From assembly GCA_031267575.1 (NCBI GenBank), contig JAIRYN010000037.1, forward strand, positions 1 through 64,000: a stretch of DNA of 64,000 nt, written 5' to 3'. This document shows, one piece after another, positions 16,256-24,026 of the stretch; positions within the stretch are counted from its first letter, which is position 1, and every line of letters begins with the position of its first letter. The translations under genes and the position numbers were made by a program. This stretch comes from Synergistaceae bacterium. Lineage in GTDB: Bacteria; Synergistota; Synergistia; Synergistales; Aminobacteriaceae. The notes below the pieces were generated by a model. It saw only the letters and a list, made by a program, of their open reading frames with translations. It made no database searches and was not told where the DNA came from.

Positions 16256-16836
16256 ACCGATCCTTTCAGCGTACTAATACCTAAACACATTTTAGCGTTT
16301 TACAATAGCGTATCAAGTAGCAATATTGATGAATTATAGCTTATTTAGATACTATGTGTTGCCTACATATTTAAAAAGCATATACAAAACTTCATAGGTA
16401 CCTTCTTTAGAATTTGTCCAGATCATTCTCTAGATCATTCTTGAACGCAACTCTATCATAAAATACGTATTTTTTGCAGCTTGATTCTCATATAGAATAC
16501 TGTACTCTGTATGTAGAGTCAAGAATGATGGAAAAAGAACCGATGAGGAATCAGTAATTGCCACAAAAAAATTTTATTTTGTGGTAAATTTGTAGTAAAA
16601 TTTTATTTTGTAGTAAAATTTTAAATTTGTAATGAAGTTTAGTAATGAAGTTTGGGATTTTGAAGAGGGGTGAGCTCACTCAGAAGAGAATATTTTTCGG
16701 CGCTAAAGCGGTGCTCGTGGGATATTTCTTCGAGCTTTGTGAGACTTAGCTTTTTCTTTGGCTTTATAGTCGAAGAAATACTATGCGGAATGTATCTACT
16801 CATTATAAGTAGGTATTAGTACGCTGAAAGGATCGG
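16256..16836. mobile_element. Candidate inverted-repeat (MITE-like) element between citD and the citrate transporter
   Basis: The 598-base divergent intergenic region is bounded almost exactly by a 27-bp inverted repeat: the plus-strand copy at 16810-16836 contains GTACGCTGAAAGGATCGG, and its reverse complement lies at 16256-16284. Between are AT-rich sequence and TTTTATTTTGTGGTAAA-like repeats (16559-16650), with no gene. The 130 bases at the right side (16707-16836) recur at 62185-62322. The repeat supplies the Shine-Dalgarno AAAGGA to both flanking genes. It may be a mobile element that now provides leaders, or a conserved regulatory leader used twice; I favour the first because of the inverted arrangement and the solo end inside another operon. 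Confidence 0.5.
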
Positions 16837-16847
16837 ACCGGTATTTA

Positions 16848-18203
16848 ATGATGAATATTACAATCATTGCTTACGCGATGCTCATTGTTTTCATGTATGT
16901 CATTATGACGAAGAAAATGTCTCCGCTTACCACTCTTGTGTTTATTCCACTTGTCTTTTCGGTTATCGCCGTGCTTGCCGGAGTCGCTATCAGTGAGCGG
17001 GGAAACCCGGTCTCTATCGCCGAACTGGGAAAATTTGCCATTGATGGCATCAGAACGACCTCAGTTACGGGTATCATGTTGCTTTTCGCCATCTTGTATT
17101 TCGCGTTGATGTTGAACGCCGGATTGTTTGACCCAGTCACAAAGAGCATGATCCGTTTTGCCAAGGGAGACCCTGCCAGGATATTGGTGGCCACGGCCAT
17201 CGTCGCGGCCGCGGTTTCTTTGAACGGCGACGGTACCACGACGACTATGATCTGCTGCGCCGCTTTCATTCCCATCTATAAAAAACTCGGACTCAAAATG
17301 ATGAACCTGGGCGTCTTGCTGATCCTGCAAAACACGATCATGAACTTGCTGCCTTGGGGAGGCCCCACTGCCCGGGCTCTCAGCGTTCTCCATATCGAGG
17401 AGAACATCCTTCCCTACATCTGGCCTGGAATGCTCGCCGCCGCCCTCTATATGATTGGGGTTGGTTATTACCTCGGCCGTCAAGAACGAAAACGCCTCGG
17501 TATCACCACCCTCACGAACGAGGCCATCGACCAGCTCACCCAGGTCTCCGACCCGGAGGTCCTCGAATTGCGTCGCCCCAAAAACATCTGGATTAACTCG
17601 ATCATGACTATCGTTTTGCTGGGCCTTTTGGTCAAGGATTTTTTCCCGCCGGTGTTCCTCTTTATGACGGGTACAGTGCTGGCGCTCCTGATTAACTACC
17701 CCAACCTTAAGGAGCAGAGCCGTCGCATCGCCGATAACGCAGGTGACGCGGTGCAGGTAGTTATTTTGGTGTTCGCGGCCGGCCTCTTCATGGGGCTTTT
17801 CACGGGAACTGGCATGGCTACCGCTATAACCAAGAGTCTTGCTACCATCATTCCGGCCAGCTGGGGAGGATACTGGGGGCTCGTGGTGGCCGCTTTGTCC
17901 GCTCCGGGGACATTCTTCCTCTCCAACGACGCCTTCTACTATGGGGTGTTGCCGGTGCTCGCCGAGGCGGGGTATTCTTACGGCTTCACGCCCATGCAGA
18001 TGGCTGTAGCCTCTCTGATGGGGCAAGCGTTCCATTTGTTGAGTCCTCTAGTGGCGTTCATCTATCTTCTGCTCAAGTTAACCGACCTGGATATGGGGCA
18101 GTGGCAGAGAGAGTCTGCCAAATGGGCAATCGGGATATTCGTCATTTTCGTCGCCATTCTCATCCTGACCGGGGCAATGCCCTATCACATTCCTCAAGGC
18201 TAA
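16848..18203 (+). CDS. CitMHS-family citrate transporter
   Basis: Inner-membrane secondary transporter of citrate as a divalent metal complex or with protons. The 451 residues form about twelve helices with the family signatures: an N-terminal MTKKMSPLTTLVFIPLVF, the glycine-rich NGDGTTTTMICC re-entrant segment, LPWGGPTARA, and a second-half GTFFLSNDAFYYGVLP. It is divergent from citDEF, so uptake and cleavage of citrate are paired. Start at the first of two adjacent ATGs (16848/16851); the AAAGGA is 15 bases upstream within the 27-bp repeat. Substrate cation not predictable from the sequence. Confidence 0.92.
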   Translation: MMNITIIAYAMLIVFMYVIMTKKMSPLTTLVFIPLVFSVIAVLAGVAISERGNPVSIAELGKFAIDGIRTTSVTGIMLLFAILYFALMLNAGLFDPVTKSMIRFAKGDPARILVATAIVAAAVSLNGDGTTTTMICCAAFIPIYKKLGLKMMNLGVLLILQNTIMNLLPWGGPTARALSVLHIEENILPYIWPGMLAAALYMIGVGYYLGRQERKRLGITTLTNEAIDQLTQVSDPEVLELRRPKNIWINSIMTIVLLGLLVKDFFPPVFLFMTGTVLALLINYPNLKEQSRRIADNAGDAVQVVILVFAAGLFMGLFTGTGMATAITKSLATIIPASWGGYWGLVVAALSAPGTFFLSNDAFYYGVLPVLAEAGYSYGFTPMQMAVASLMGQAFHLLSPLVAFIYLLLKLTDLDMGQWQRESAKWAIGIFVIFVAILILTGAMPYHIPQG

Positions 18204-18228
18204 TGGTAAAGTCTATATAATTGCTTTT

Positions 18229-18262
18229 GCGCCCTCCCATTTTATCGGGAGGGCGTGTTATT
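18229..18262 (+). terminator. Terminator after the citrate transporter
   Basis: GCGCCCTCCC (18229-18238) pairs with GGGAGGGCGT (18247-18256) around an 8-base loop, followed by GTTATTT. Confidence 0.7.
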
Positions 18263-18424
18263 TCAAAATCTATTTCAAAATATTAGTGAGTTCCATCACG
18301 ATTACAGCTCAATATGGATTGCCCTCAGTATAATAAGAGGCGCACGCGAAGTTATGAATTTAAAAAATCCAAGAGAAATTTTCAGAGATTTTTAATGAGG
18401 AAAGGTTCGGTTGTGTGAGTCGTA

Positions 18425-18476
18425 ATGAGTGACAAAAATGGATGATCAAAATGGATAATCAAAATGGATGACAAAG
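18425..18476 (+). repeat. Four 13-bp units, each starting with ATG
   Basis: ATGAGTGACAAAA, ATGGATGATCAAA, ATGGATAATCAAA and ATGGATGACAAAG begin at 18425, 18438, 18451 and 18464. Because 13 is not a multiple of three, each ATG opens a different frame; the first three read short peptides that stop after six codons (MSDKNG, MDDQNG, MDNQNG), the third overlapping the gene start at 18464. Confidence 0.9.
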
Positions 18477-19645
18477 GAGAAATTATCAGCTCTTACGAGG
18501 TAGACGAAAACCTGGTCCTGCAAATTTGGACGAAAGGCCTTTCTCCTAGGCTGGTAATTTTTAACAAAACCCAGAACAAGAAAAAGTTCATACGACTCAA
18601 TTGGCTGGAAAACCTCGACCGTACCCTTTCTATCAAGGGGAAAAAAAGGGGATCGATCATCAATTATACGTTATCAAATTTGTTGTCGCCTCTACAGCGT
18701 ATTTTATCGGAATACGCCGTGTACACTCCTTTTAAAACGTACCTTTGGAGGTTCTCCGTGACCCTCGAAAGGGTGTTGCACGCTCCGGCTATCGTTTTCG
18801 ATAAAAGCGAATTTTCTCTCTTGCCGGAGGAAAAACGCTCTCGCATTTGGATCTCGGATCTTACGGGAGAGGAAAAGGGGAGCGGTTTTTTCCGTCCTTT
18901 TTTCCCACTGAACGAAAGGGAAAACAAGACAGTTTCTGAGAAAGGGCTGCTCTTCGTCGAAAACCGATGCGGTATTGACGACCTGGTAAGAACCGGCGCG
19001 CTTCGCAAGTTGAACGGGGCAAACATCGCCAGGTGGTATCGGCCAGTGCGTATCATGGCTGCGGCGATATTACTGGGCTTCTCCTACTGCGGAGAGGATG
19101 GTGCGGAGTTCACCGACGAAATTTGGCGCGCCGGGCAACTGGAAAAACCCTTAAGCTTCAAAATCGGTGATCCTCGCCTGAAATCCCTGGGACGCAAGTT
19201 CGTGGGGTACGTGCGGCATATGGAGAAGTTGAGCGATATAACAGTATGGGCGTCTTTAGACAGCGACAAAGATCTGCTGGGTGATGGATATACTCGAAAG
19301 CGGCGTGTGGACTTTCCTGCCGGCCTTTTGGGGAATATAGACACCGTCGTGACCTTCTTTGAACGCGAAGACGGCATGATGGCGTTGGGATATAAACCCA
19401 AGCTGAAACGATCAATGGGAAGTGGAGCGGGGTTTTATTATGCCTCACCTCCGCAAAAATCTCAGGAAAAGCAGGAATTAATCTACACTCTACCGATATT
19501 TTTGTATAAAAAAGCTCTTCTCGACGACTCTCTTGGAGGAGCCGCAGATGACTATTTTACCGTGGGACAGTTGACCTCGGCAAAGATGTTCGAGGCATGG
19601 TGCGATAGCCTGATTCCCTATATTGCCTATTTTGTGAGTATGTGA
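18464..19645 (+). CDS. Uncharacterised 393-aa protein
   Basis: I do not recognise a family. The protein is soluble, with basic and acidic stretches and no signal peptide or membrane segment beyond one moderately hydrophobic helix (IMAAAILLGFSYCG, near residue 205). Residues 1-60 begin with strand-like segments, the middle is aromatic and charged, and the C-terminus (YIAYFVSM) is hydrophobic. Base composition and codon use look like the neighbours, arguing for a real gene. The ATG is the last of four in a 13-bp tandem array; no Shine-Dalgarno is close to it, the nearest being AGGAAAGG at 18399. It lies between a transporter terminator and the convergent pgi. Confidence 0.65.
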   Translation: MDDKGEIISSYEVDENLVLQIWTKGLSPRLVIFNKTQNKKKFIRLNWLENLDRTLSIKGKKRGSIINYTLSNLLSPLQRILSEYAVYTPFKTYLWRFSVTLERVLHAPAIVFDKSEFSLLPEEKRSRIWISDLTGEEKGSGFFRPFFPLNERENKTVSEKGLLFVENRCGIDDLVRTGALRKLNGANIARWYRPVRIMAAAILLGFSYCGEDGAEFTDEIWRAGQLEKPLSFKIGDPRLKSLGRKFVGYVRHMEKLSDITVWASLDSDKDLLGDGYTRKRRVDFPAGLLGNIDTVVTFFEREDGMMALGYKPKLKRSMGSGAGFYYASPPQKSQEKQELIYTLPIFLYKKALLDDSLGGAADDYFTVGQLTSAKMFEAWCDSLIPYIAYFVSM

Positions 19646-19744
19646 TTCGAGAGGTGCTTCTCCTCGTTAAGCCCAAACTCCAAAAGATATCCGAAATTGT
19701 GAACTATAATTGTGAACTATAACCACAATAGAAAAGTAGAAAAT

Positions 19745-19788
19745 GAACCGCAGCTCCTAAAAGCTTCCGCGTCTTAGAACCGCGGTTC
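19745..19788 (-). terminator. Hairpin between convergent genes
   Basis: GAACCGC (19745-19751) and GCGGTTC (19782-19788) enclose 30 bases. On the minus strand the stem is followed by ATTTTCTACTTTTC, compatible with termination of pgi. Confidence 0.4.
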
Positions 19789-19799
19789 ACTCATTCTCC

Positions 19800-19841
19800 T
19801 CTTATATCATCTCACATCTATCATCTCACATCTCACATCGT
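19800..19841 (+). repeat. ATCATCTCACATCT tandem copies
   Basis: Three imperfect head-to-tail copies of TATCATCTCACATC stand downstream of pgi. Confidence 0.7.
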
Positions 19842-19872
19842 TTTACGCTTTGGGAGAATTTCCCTTTAGAAT

Positions 19873-21258
19873 TCAGAGAGTTGCCACCCGCTCTGCTATC
19901 TTGGCGGAGAGATTTCGCACTTCCTGCGCCTGAGTCTCGTACCCTCCGCGACCCATAAGTCCGTAGGTGTAGTTCTTGCCCTGCTCCACGCCGGGCTGGT
20001 CGAAGGGGTCGATCCGCATCAGCCACCCCGTCATGGCCGTCATGTATTCGTAGAACTGAATCAGTCCTCCCAGATGGTACGCGTCCAACAGGGGAACTGA
20101 GAGCGTAACCACGGGACGGCCCACTTTCGCCAAAGCTGCGACCGTGGCGGAGGCCTCGAAGTTGCGCAGCTCGTCCATAGACTTTCCGTAAAGATAGGAA
20201 AGTTTCTCGAACGCTTTCTCTGGGACCGCGGGTAGGGCGATATCTTTGTGCCCCTGGTTCACGGTGAGGACCGTGTAGAATTTATCGTCCGGCCCCGATG
20301 TGTAAAGCTGGATCTGAGAATGCTGGTCGATGGCCCCCAGGGCCCGCGCCGGCGTCGAGCCGTGCCCTCCCTTGCCCAGGGACTCGCCCCAAAGCTGGGC
20401 AAACCACTCGCAGAACTTCTCCAACGCGTCGAGGTAGGGCATCAGAACGTCGATGTTACGACCTTCGTTCATGTGGAGGTAAGAAAGCCCCGAAAGGATC
20501 CACGCGGGATTCTCCAAAACCGTCTCGGCCTTGGCGAGCGCCTCGTCCATAGCAGCCGCCCCAGCAAGAAGGGCCTTGCAGTCGATGCCCAACGCCCATG
20601 CCGAAAGCAACCCCACGCAAGAGAGAACGGAAAAACGGCCCCCCACGTCTTCGGGAAGAATCAGGCTCTTGCAGCCCGTCTCATCAATGAAGGGACGCAG
20701 AATACCCTTTTCCTTGTCCGTCACCACGATCACTCGCTCGCAGGCCGCCGCCTCGCCCAAGGTATCCCGGAGTTTTTCCCAAAAGAACAAAAAGTTCGAA
20801 GCGGTCTCCGCCGTGCTGCCTGACTTGCTGACGACGATAACGGCGGTACTTTCGGGATCGATCAGCTCCCAGATTGCCCGGTTGTCCACGGGATCCACGT
20901 TGTCGGACATAAAAAAACGGGGATGCCCTCGCTTGGCTTTGGAGAGCTCGTTCCAGTAAGGCGGCAAAAGCGCGCCGTGGAGCATCAAGTTACCTAAGGC
21001 GGAGCCCCCGATCCCCACTTGAACGATGGAGTCTCGCGTACCTAGCCAGCGCGACAAAGTCAGAACGTCGTCCACATTACGCTTGGGTAGGTTGAGCCAC
21101 CCGAATCCCGCTTTCCCTTCCAAAGCGTTTTTGCGCAGCCACGCGTCACCTTCTTTGAACCCCGGCGTCAGGCTCTCCAAGTCGGAGAAGGCCACCGCGC
21201 GCTCACCACTCGTGAAAGCGGCTCCATACGCGAGCGATAAAAATAATTTTTCGTTCAC
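19873..21258 (-). CDS. pgi: Glucose-6-phosphate isomerase
   Basis: Cytosolic glycolytic/gluconeogenic enzyme interconverting glucose-6-phosphate and fructose-6-phosphate. The 461-residue length matches the shorter bacterial type. Family features: VQVGIGGSALGN, the SIS-domain phosphate-binding VVVSKSGSTAETASNF, the catalytic Glu region in DVGGRFSVLSCVG, and the C-terminal FDQPGVEQGKNYTYG with the active lysine. The start is GTG at 21258 with GGAGGTTTTTCGG before it. The gene stands alone. Confidence 0.96.
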   Translation of the reverse strand: MNEKLFLSLAYGAAFTSGERAVAFSDLESLTPGFKEGDAWLRKNALEGKAGFGWLNLPKRNVDDVLTLSRWLGTRDSIVQVGIGGSALGNLMLHGALLPPYWNELSKAKRGHPRFFMSDNVDPVDNRAIWELIDPESTAVIVVSKSGSTAETASNFLFFWEKLRDTLGEAAACERVIVVTDKEKGILRPFIDETGCKSLILPEDVGGRFSVLSCVGLLSAWALGIDCKALLAGAAAMDEALAKAETVLENPAWILSGLSYLHMNEGRNIDVLMPYLDALEKFCEWFAQLWGESLGKGGHGSTPARALGAIDQHSQIQLYTSGPDDKFYTVLTVNQGHKDIALPAVPEKAFEKLSYLYGKSMDELRNFEASATVAALAKVGRPVVTLSVPLLDAYHLGGLIQFYEYMTAMTGWLMRIDPFDQPGVEQGKNYTYGLMGRGGYETQAQEVRNLSAKIAERVATL

Positions 21259-21539
21259 CCGAAAAACCTCCTCTCGAAAATCTCAGGCTTCTGAATCTCG
21301 GATTTTAACCGAGGATGGTTCTTTTGAATCTACAGACTCGATCTCCATTAGCCCAATAATCGATTTCACGAACATTGTACTTCTTGCCGGCATAAGCCTC
21401 CTCCGTTGGTCCACTCACAATAGCTTGATAAATTGAAAAAACCGTCTTGCGTTCATGTCTCCATGACGATACACTAAATAATGCTTATTCCAACATCTCA
21501 AATAATATCACAAGAGAAGGTAGAGGAGCTGATGTTTTA

Positions 21540-22031
21540 ATGACTGCGGCTATTGCGGGAACCATCTCGAACCTGGAGACTCGACTCACCCCGATCATCG
21601 AGAGGTATCGCGGTAAGGTGGGCGTGGCTATACCGCTGTTGGCGGATGTACAAAAGGAGATCGGCTACGTGGCCGAGGAGGCCGTGGAGTACGTGGGCAC
21701 CGAGCTGGGGATTTCGGCGGCGGAGCTTTTCGGGGTCGCGACGTTTTACGCCATGTTTCGCTTCCAGCCCCAGGGAAAATACGTCGTCCGCCTGTGCCGA
21801 GGAACGGCCTGCCACGTTCAAGGATCCGGACGGGTGGCGGAACAACTGGAAAGATCGCTGGGGATTCACGACGGCGAAACCACGGAGGACCTGATGTTCA
21901 CCCTCCAATACGTGGCGTGTTTGGGATGTTGCAGCTTGGCTCCGGTGATGTTGGTGGGTAACGATGTTCACGGTCGCCTGACGCCTGAAAAAGCTGTCGC
22001 TGTGTTGGAAGATCTGCGGAAAGCGCAATAG
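21540..22031 (+). CDS. NuoE/HndA-like [2Fe-2S] subunit
   Basis: Electron-transfer subunit with a thioredoxin-like fold holding one [2Fe-2S] cluster. The ligands appear as LCRGTACHVQG (two Cys, four residues apart) and VACLGCCSLAPV. The N-terminal helical part (IPLLADVQKEIGYV, GVATFYAMF) is typical of the NADH dehydrogenase 24-kDa/HndA family. Of 163 residues; the ATG at 21540 follows GAGGAG. An in-frame extension to 21447 is unlikely to be translated. First gene of a three-gene operon with a NuoF-like subunit and the NuoG/GltD chimera. The operon lacks complex I membrane subunits and lacks an H-cluster hydrogenase. Confidence 0.92.
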   Translation: MTAAIAGTISNLETRLTPIIERYRGKVGVAIPLLADVQKEIGYVAEEAVEYVGTELGISAAELFGVATFYAMFRFQPQGKYVVRLCRGTACHVQGSGRVAEQLERSLGIHDGETTEDLMFTLQYVACLGCCSLAPVMLVGNDVHGRLTPEKAVAVLEDLRKAQ

Positions 22032-22045
22032 AGCTGTTAATACGC

Positions 22046-22132
22046 GCTTTAGAAGTCATATTAGAAGTCATATTAGAAGCCATATTTGAAAAAGCTTTAT
22101 TTGAAAGAGTCATAATTTGAAAGAGTCATATC
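22046..22132 (+). repeat. Tandem 13-17 bp duplications in front of the NuoF-like gene
   Basis: TTAGAAGTCATA appears three times (the third as TTAGAAGCCATA), and TTTGAAAGAGTCATA twice, filling most of the 114-base intergenic space. Confidence 0.85.
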
Positions 22133-22145
22133 TGGGGGTGTCGCG

Positions 22146-24008
22146 TTGAACAAATTGAGCAAGACGACGGTAACAATTGGGCTGGCTAGCTGCGGAGTGG
22201 CCTCCGGCGCGCTTCCCGTTGCCGAGGAACTCGAAAGGCTTTTGGCCGGCCGCGAGGATGTGGAGATCAAGAAAGTGGGCTGCATTGGCTATTGCTACAT
22301 GGAGCCTCTGGTGGGTGTAGAACGCGACGGGAAAAACTACACCTACGGCAAGGTGAACGTGGAGATTCTCCGCCGGATCGTGGATGAGCACGTCAATGGG
22401 AACAAAATTGTGAAAGAACACCTGATCCTAACCGACGGAACGGGAAAGCAAGACAGCGATAGCGGTAGCGAAAACTCTCGCATGGAGAAGCAGGTACGCA
22501 TCGTCCTGCGCAATAGCGGGCTCATCGACCCTAAAAACGTGGATGAGTATATCGCCCGAGAGGGCTACCAGGGTCTCGCCAAGGCCGTTCAGAAAATGTC
22601 CCGGGACGAGGTCATCAAAGAAGTGCTGAACAGCGGTCTTCGAGGTAGAGGCGGGGCGGGATTTCCCACGGGGATGAAGTGGCGCTTTGCCCGCGACGCT
22701 AAGGGTACGCAAGCCAATGCGTCGAACCCCAACGGAACCGACAAATACATGGTCTGTAACGCGGACGAGGGCGATCCCGGCGCGTTTATGGACCGCTCCG
22801 TTCTGGAAAGCGACCCCCACAGCGTCATTGAGGGCATGACCATCGGAGCTTACGCTGTGGGAGCGTCTCATGGGGTCATCTACTGCCGCGCGGAGTATCC
22901 TATGGCAATTCAGCATCTGGATATCGCCCTAGGACAAGCTCGGGAGTGGGGTTTTTTGGGGAAGGGTATTCTGGGGGACCCGGACTTCGATTTCGACATT
23001 TATGTCAAAGAAGGGGCCGGCGCCTTCGTCTGCGGCGAGGAGACGGCGCTGATCGCCTCCATCGAGGGACAGCGGGGTATGCCCCGTCCTCGTCCACCCT
23101 TTCCAGCCAACAGCGGGGTCTGGAAAAAGCCTACGAACATCAACAACGTGGAGACCTACGCCAATGTGCCCTGGATTCTGCTCCACGGGGCCGAGGCCTT
23201 CAATCGCTACGGGCACGGCCGCAGCAAGGGGACGAAGGTCTTCGCCCTAGCTGGTAAGATCAAAAAAGGTGGACTGGCTGAGGTCCCCATGGGTATGCCC
23301 CTACGGGAGGTCATTTACGACATCGCCGGGGGCATAGAAAACGACCGAAAGTTCAAGGCCGTGCAATTGGGCGGCCCCTCCGGCGGTTGTGTGCCGGAGC
23401 ATTTGTTGGATACCCCGGTGGACTACGAGTCCATCAACGCTACGGGAGCCATCATGGGGTCCGGCGGCATGGTGGTCATGGATGAAGACACCTGCGTAGT
23501 GGACGTGGCGCGCTTTTTCCTGGCCTTCGTGCAAAAGGAGTCCTGCGGAAAATGCCCATTCTGCCGAGTGGGCACCAAACGGATGTTGGAGATCCTCGAA
23601 AGAATTACGCGAGGCGAGGGTGTGCTGGAGGACATCGATAAACTTCTGAGCCTGGCAGAGCAAATCAAAGACGGCTCTCTGTGCGGCCTGGGCCAGACCG
23701 CGCCTAACCCCGTGCAGACGACGCTGAAGTACTTCCGGGACGAGTACATCGCCCACATCGTCGAAAAAAAGTGCCCGGCCAAGGTATGCGCGGCATTGAT
23801 CCGCTACTCTATCGACCCGTCGCGCTGTATCGGTTGCGCACGCTGCTCGAAGGTCTGTCCGGTCAAGGCCATTTCAGGAGAGGTGAAGAACCCGCACCAC
23901 ATCGACGAAGAGGTCTGCGTGCGCTGTGGGCTCTGCAAAAAGACCTGCCCGGTCTCCTGCATAGAACTGAGTTCGGGGGACACCGATCCCAAGGCGTCGG
24001 TGGCGTAG
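22146..24008 (+). CDS. NuoF/HndC-like flavoprotein subunit
   Basis: NAD(P)H-binding subunit with FMN and several Fe-S clusters. Domains in order: thioredoxin-like [2Fe-2S] domain (residues 1-90, ASCGVASGA and GCIGYC), FMN/NADH domain (about 170-400; RGRGGAGFPTGMKW, NADEGDPGAFMDRS), SLBB domain, [4Fe-4S] site ESCGKCPFCRVGTKRM, and a C-terminal two-cluster ferredoxin (CIGCARCSKVCP, CVRCGLCKKTCP). The length of 620 residues equals that of HndC/HydB-type subunits of bifurcating enzymes. The start is a TTG at 22146 behind GGGGGTG. It is 18 bases from the next gene, so the products very likely form a complex. Confidence 0.93.
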   Translation: MNKLSKTTVTIGLASCGVASGALPVAEELERLLAGREDVEIKKVGCIGYCYMEPLVGVERDGKNYTYGKVNVEILRRIVDEHVNGNKIVKEHLILTDGTGKQDSDSGSENSRMEKQVRIVLRNSGLIDPKNVDEYIAREGYQGLAKAVQKMSRDEVIKEVLNSGLRGRGGAGFPTGMKWRFARDAKGTQANASNPNGTDKYMVCNADEGDPGAFMDRSVLESDPHSVIEGMTIGAYAVGASHGVIYCRAEYPMAIQHLDIALGQAREWGFLGKGILGDPDFDFDIYVKEGAGAFVCGEETALIASIEGQRGMPRPRPPFPANSGVWKKPTNINNVETYANVPWILLHGAEAFNRYGHGRSKGTKVFALAGKIKKGGLAEVPMGMPLREVIYDIAGGIENDRKFKAVQLGGPSGGCVPEHLLDTPVDYESINATGAIMGSGGMVVMDEDTCVVDVARFFLAFVQKESCGKCPFCRVGTKRMLEILERITRGEGVLEDIDKLLSLAEQIKDGSLCGLGQTAPNPVQTTLKYFRDEYIAHIVEKKCPAKVCAALIRYSIDPSRCIGCARCSKVCPVKAISGEVKNPHHIDEEVCVRCGLCKKTCPVSCIELSSGDTDPKASVA

Positions 24009-24026
24009 GGAGGAAGATGAGAGACG

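Noticed and set aside
17061-18035. 324-codon minus-strand frame inside the citrate transporter
   Set aside because: Overlaps the transmembrane coding sequence and shows a His/Arg/Gly-rich shadow composition.
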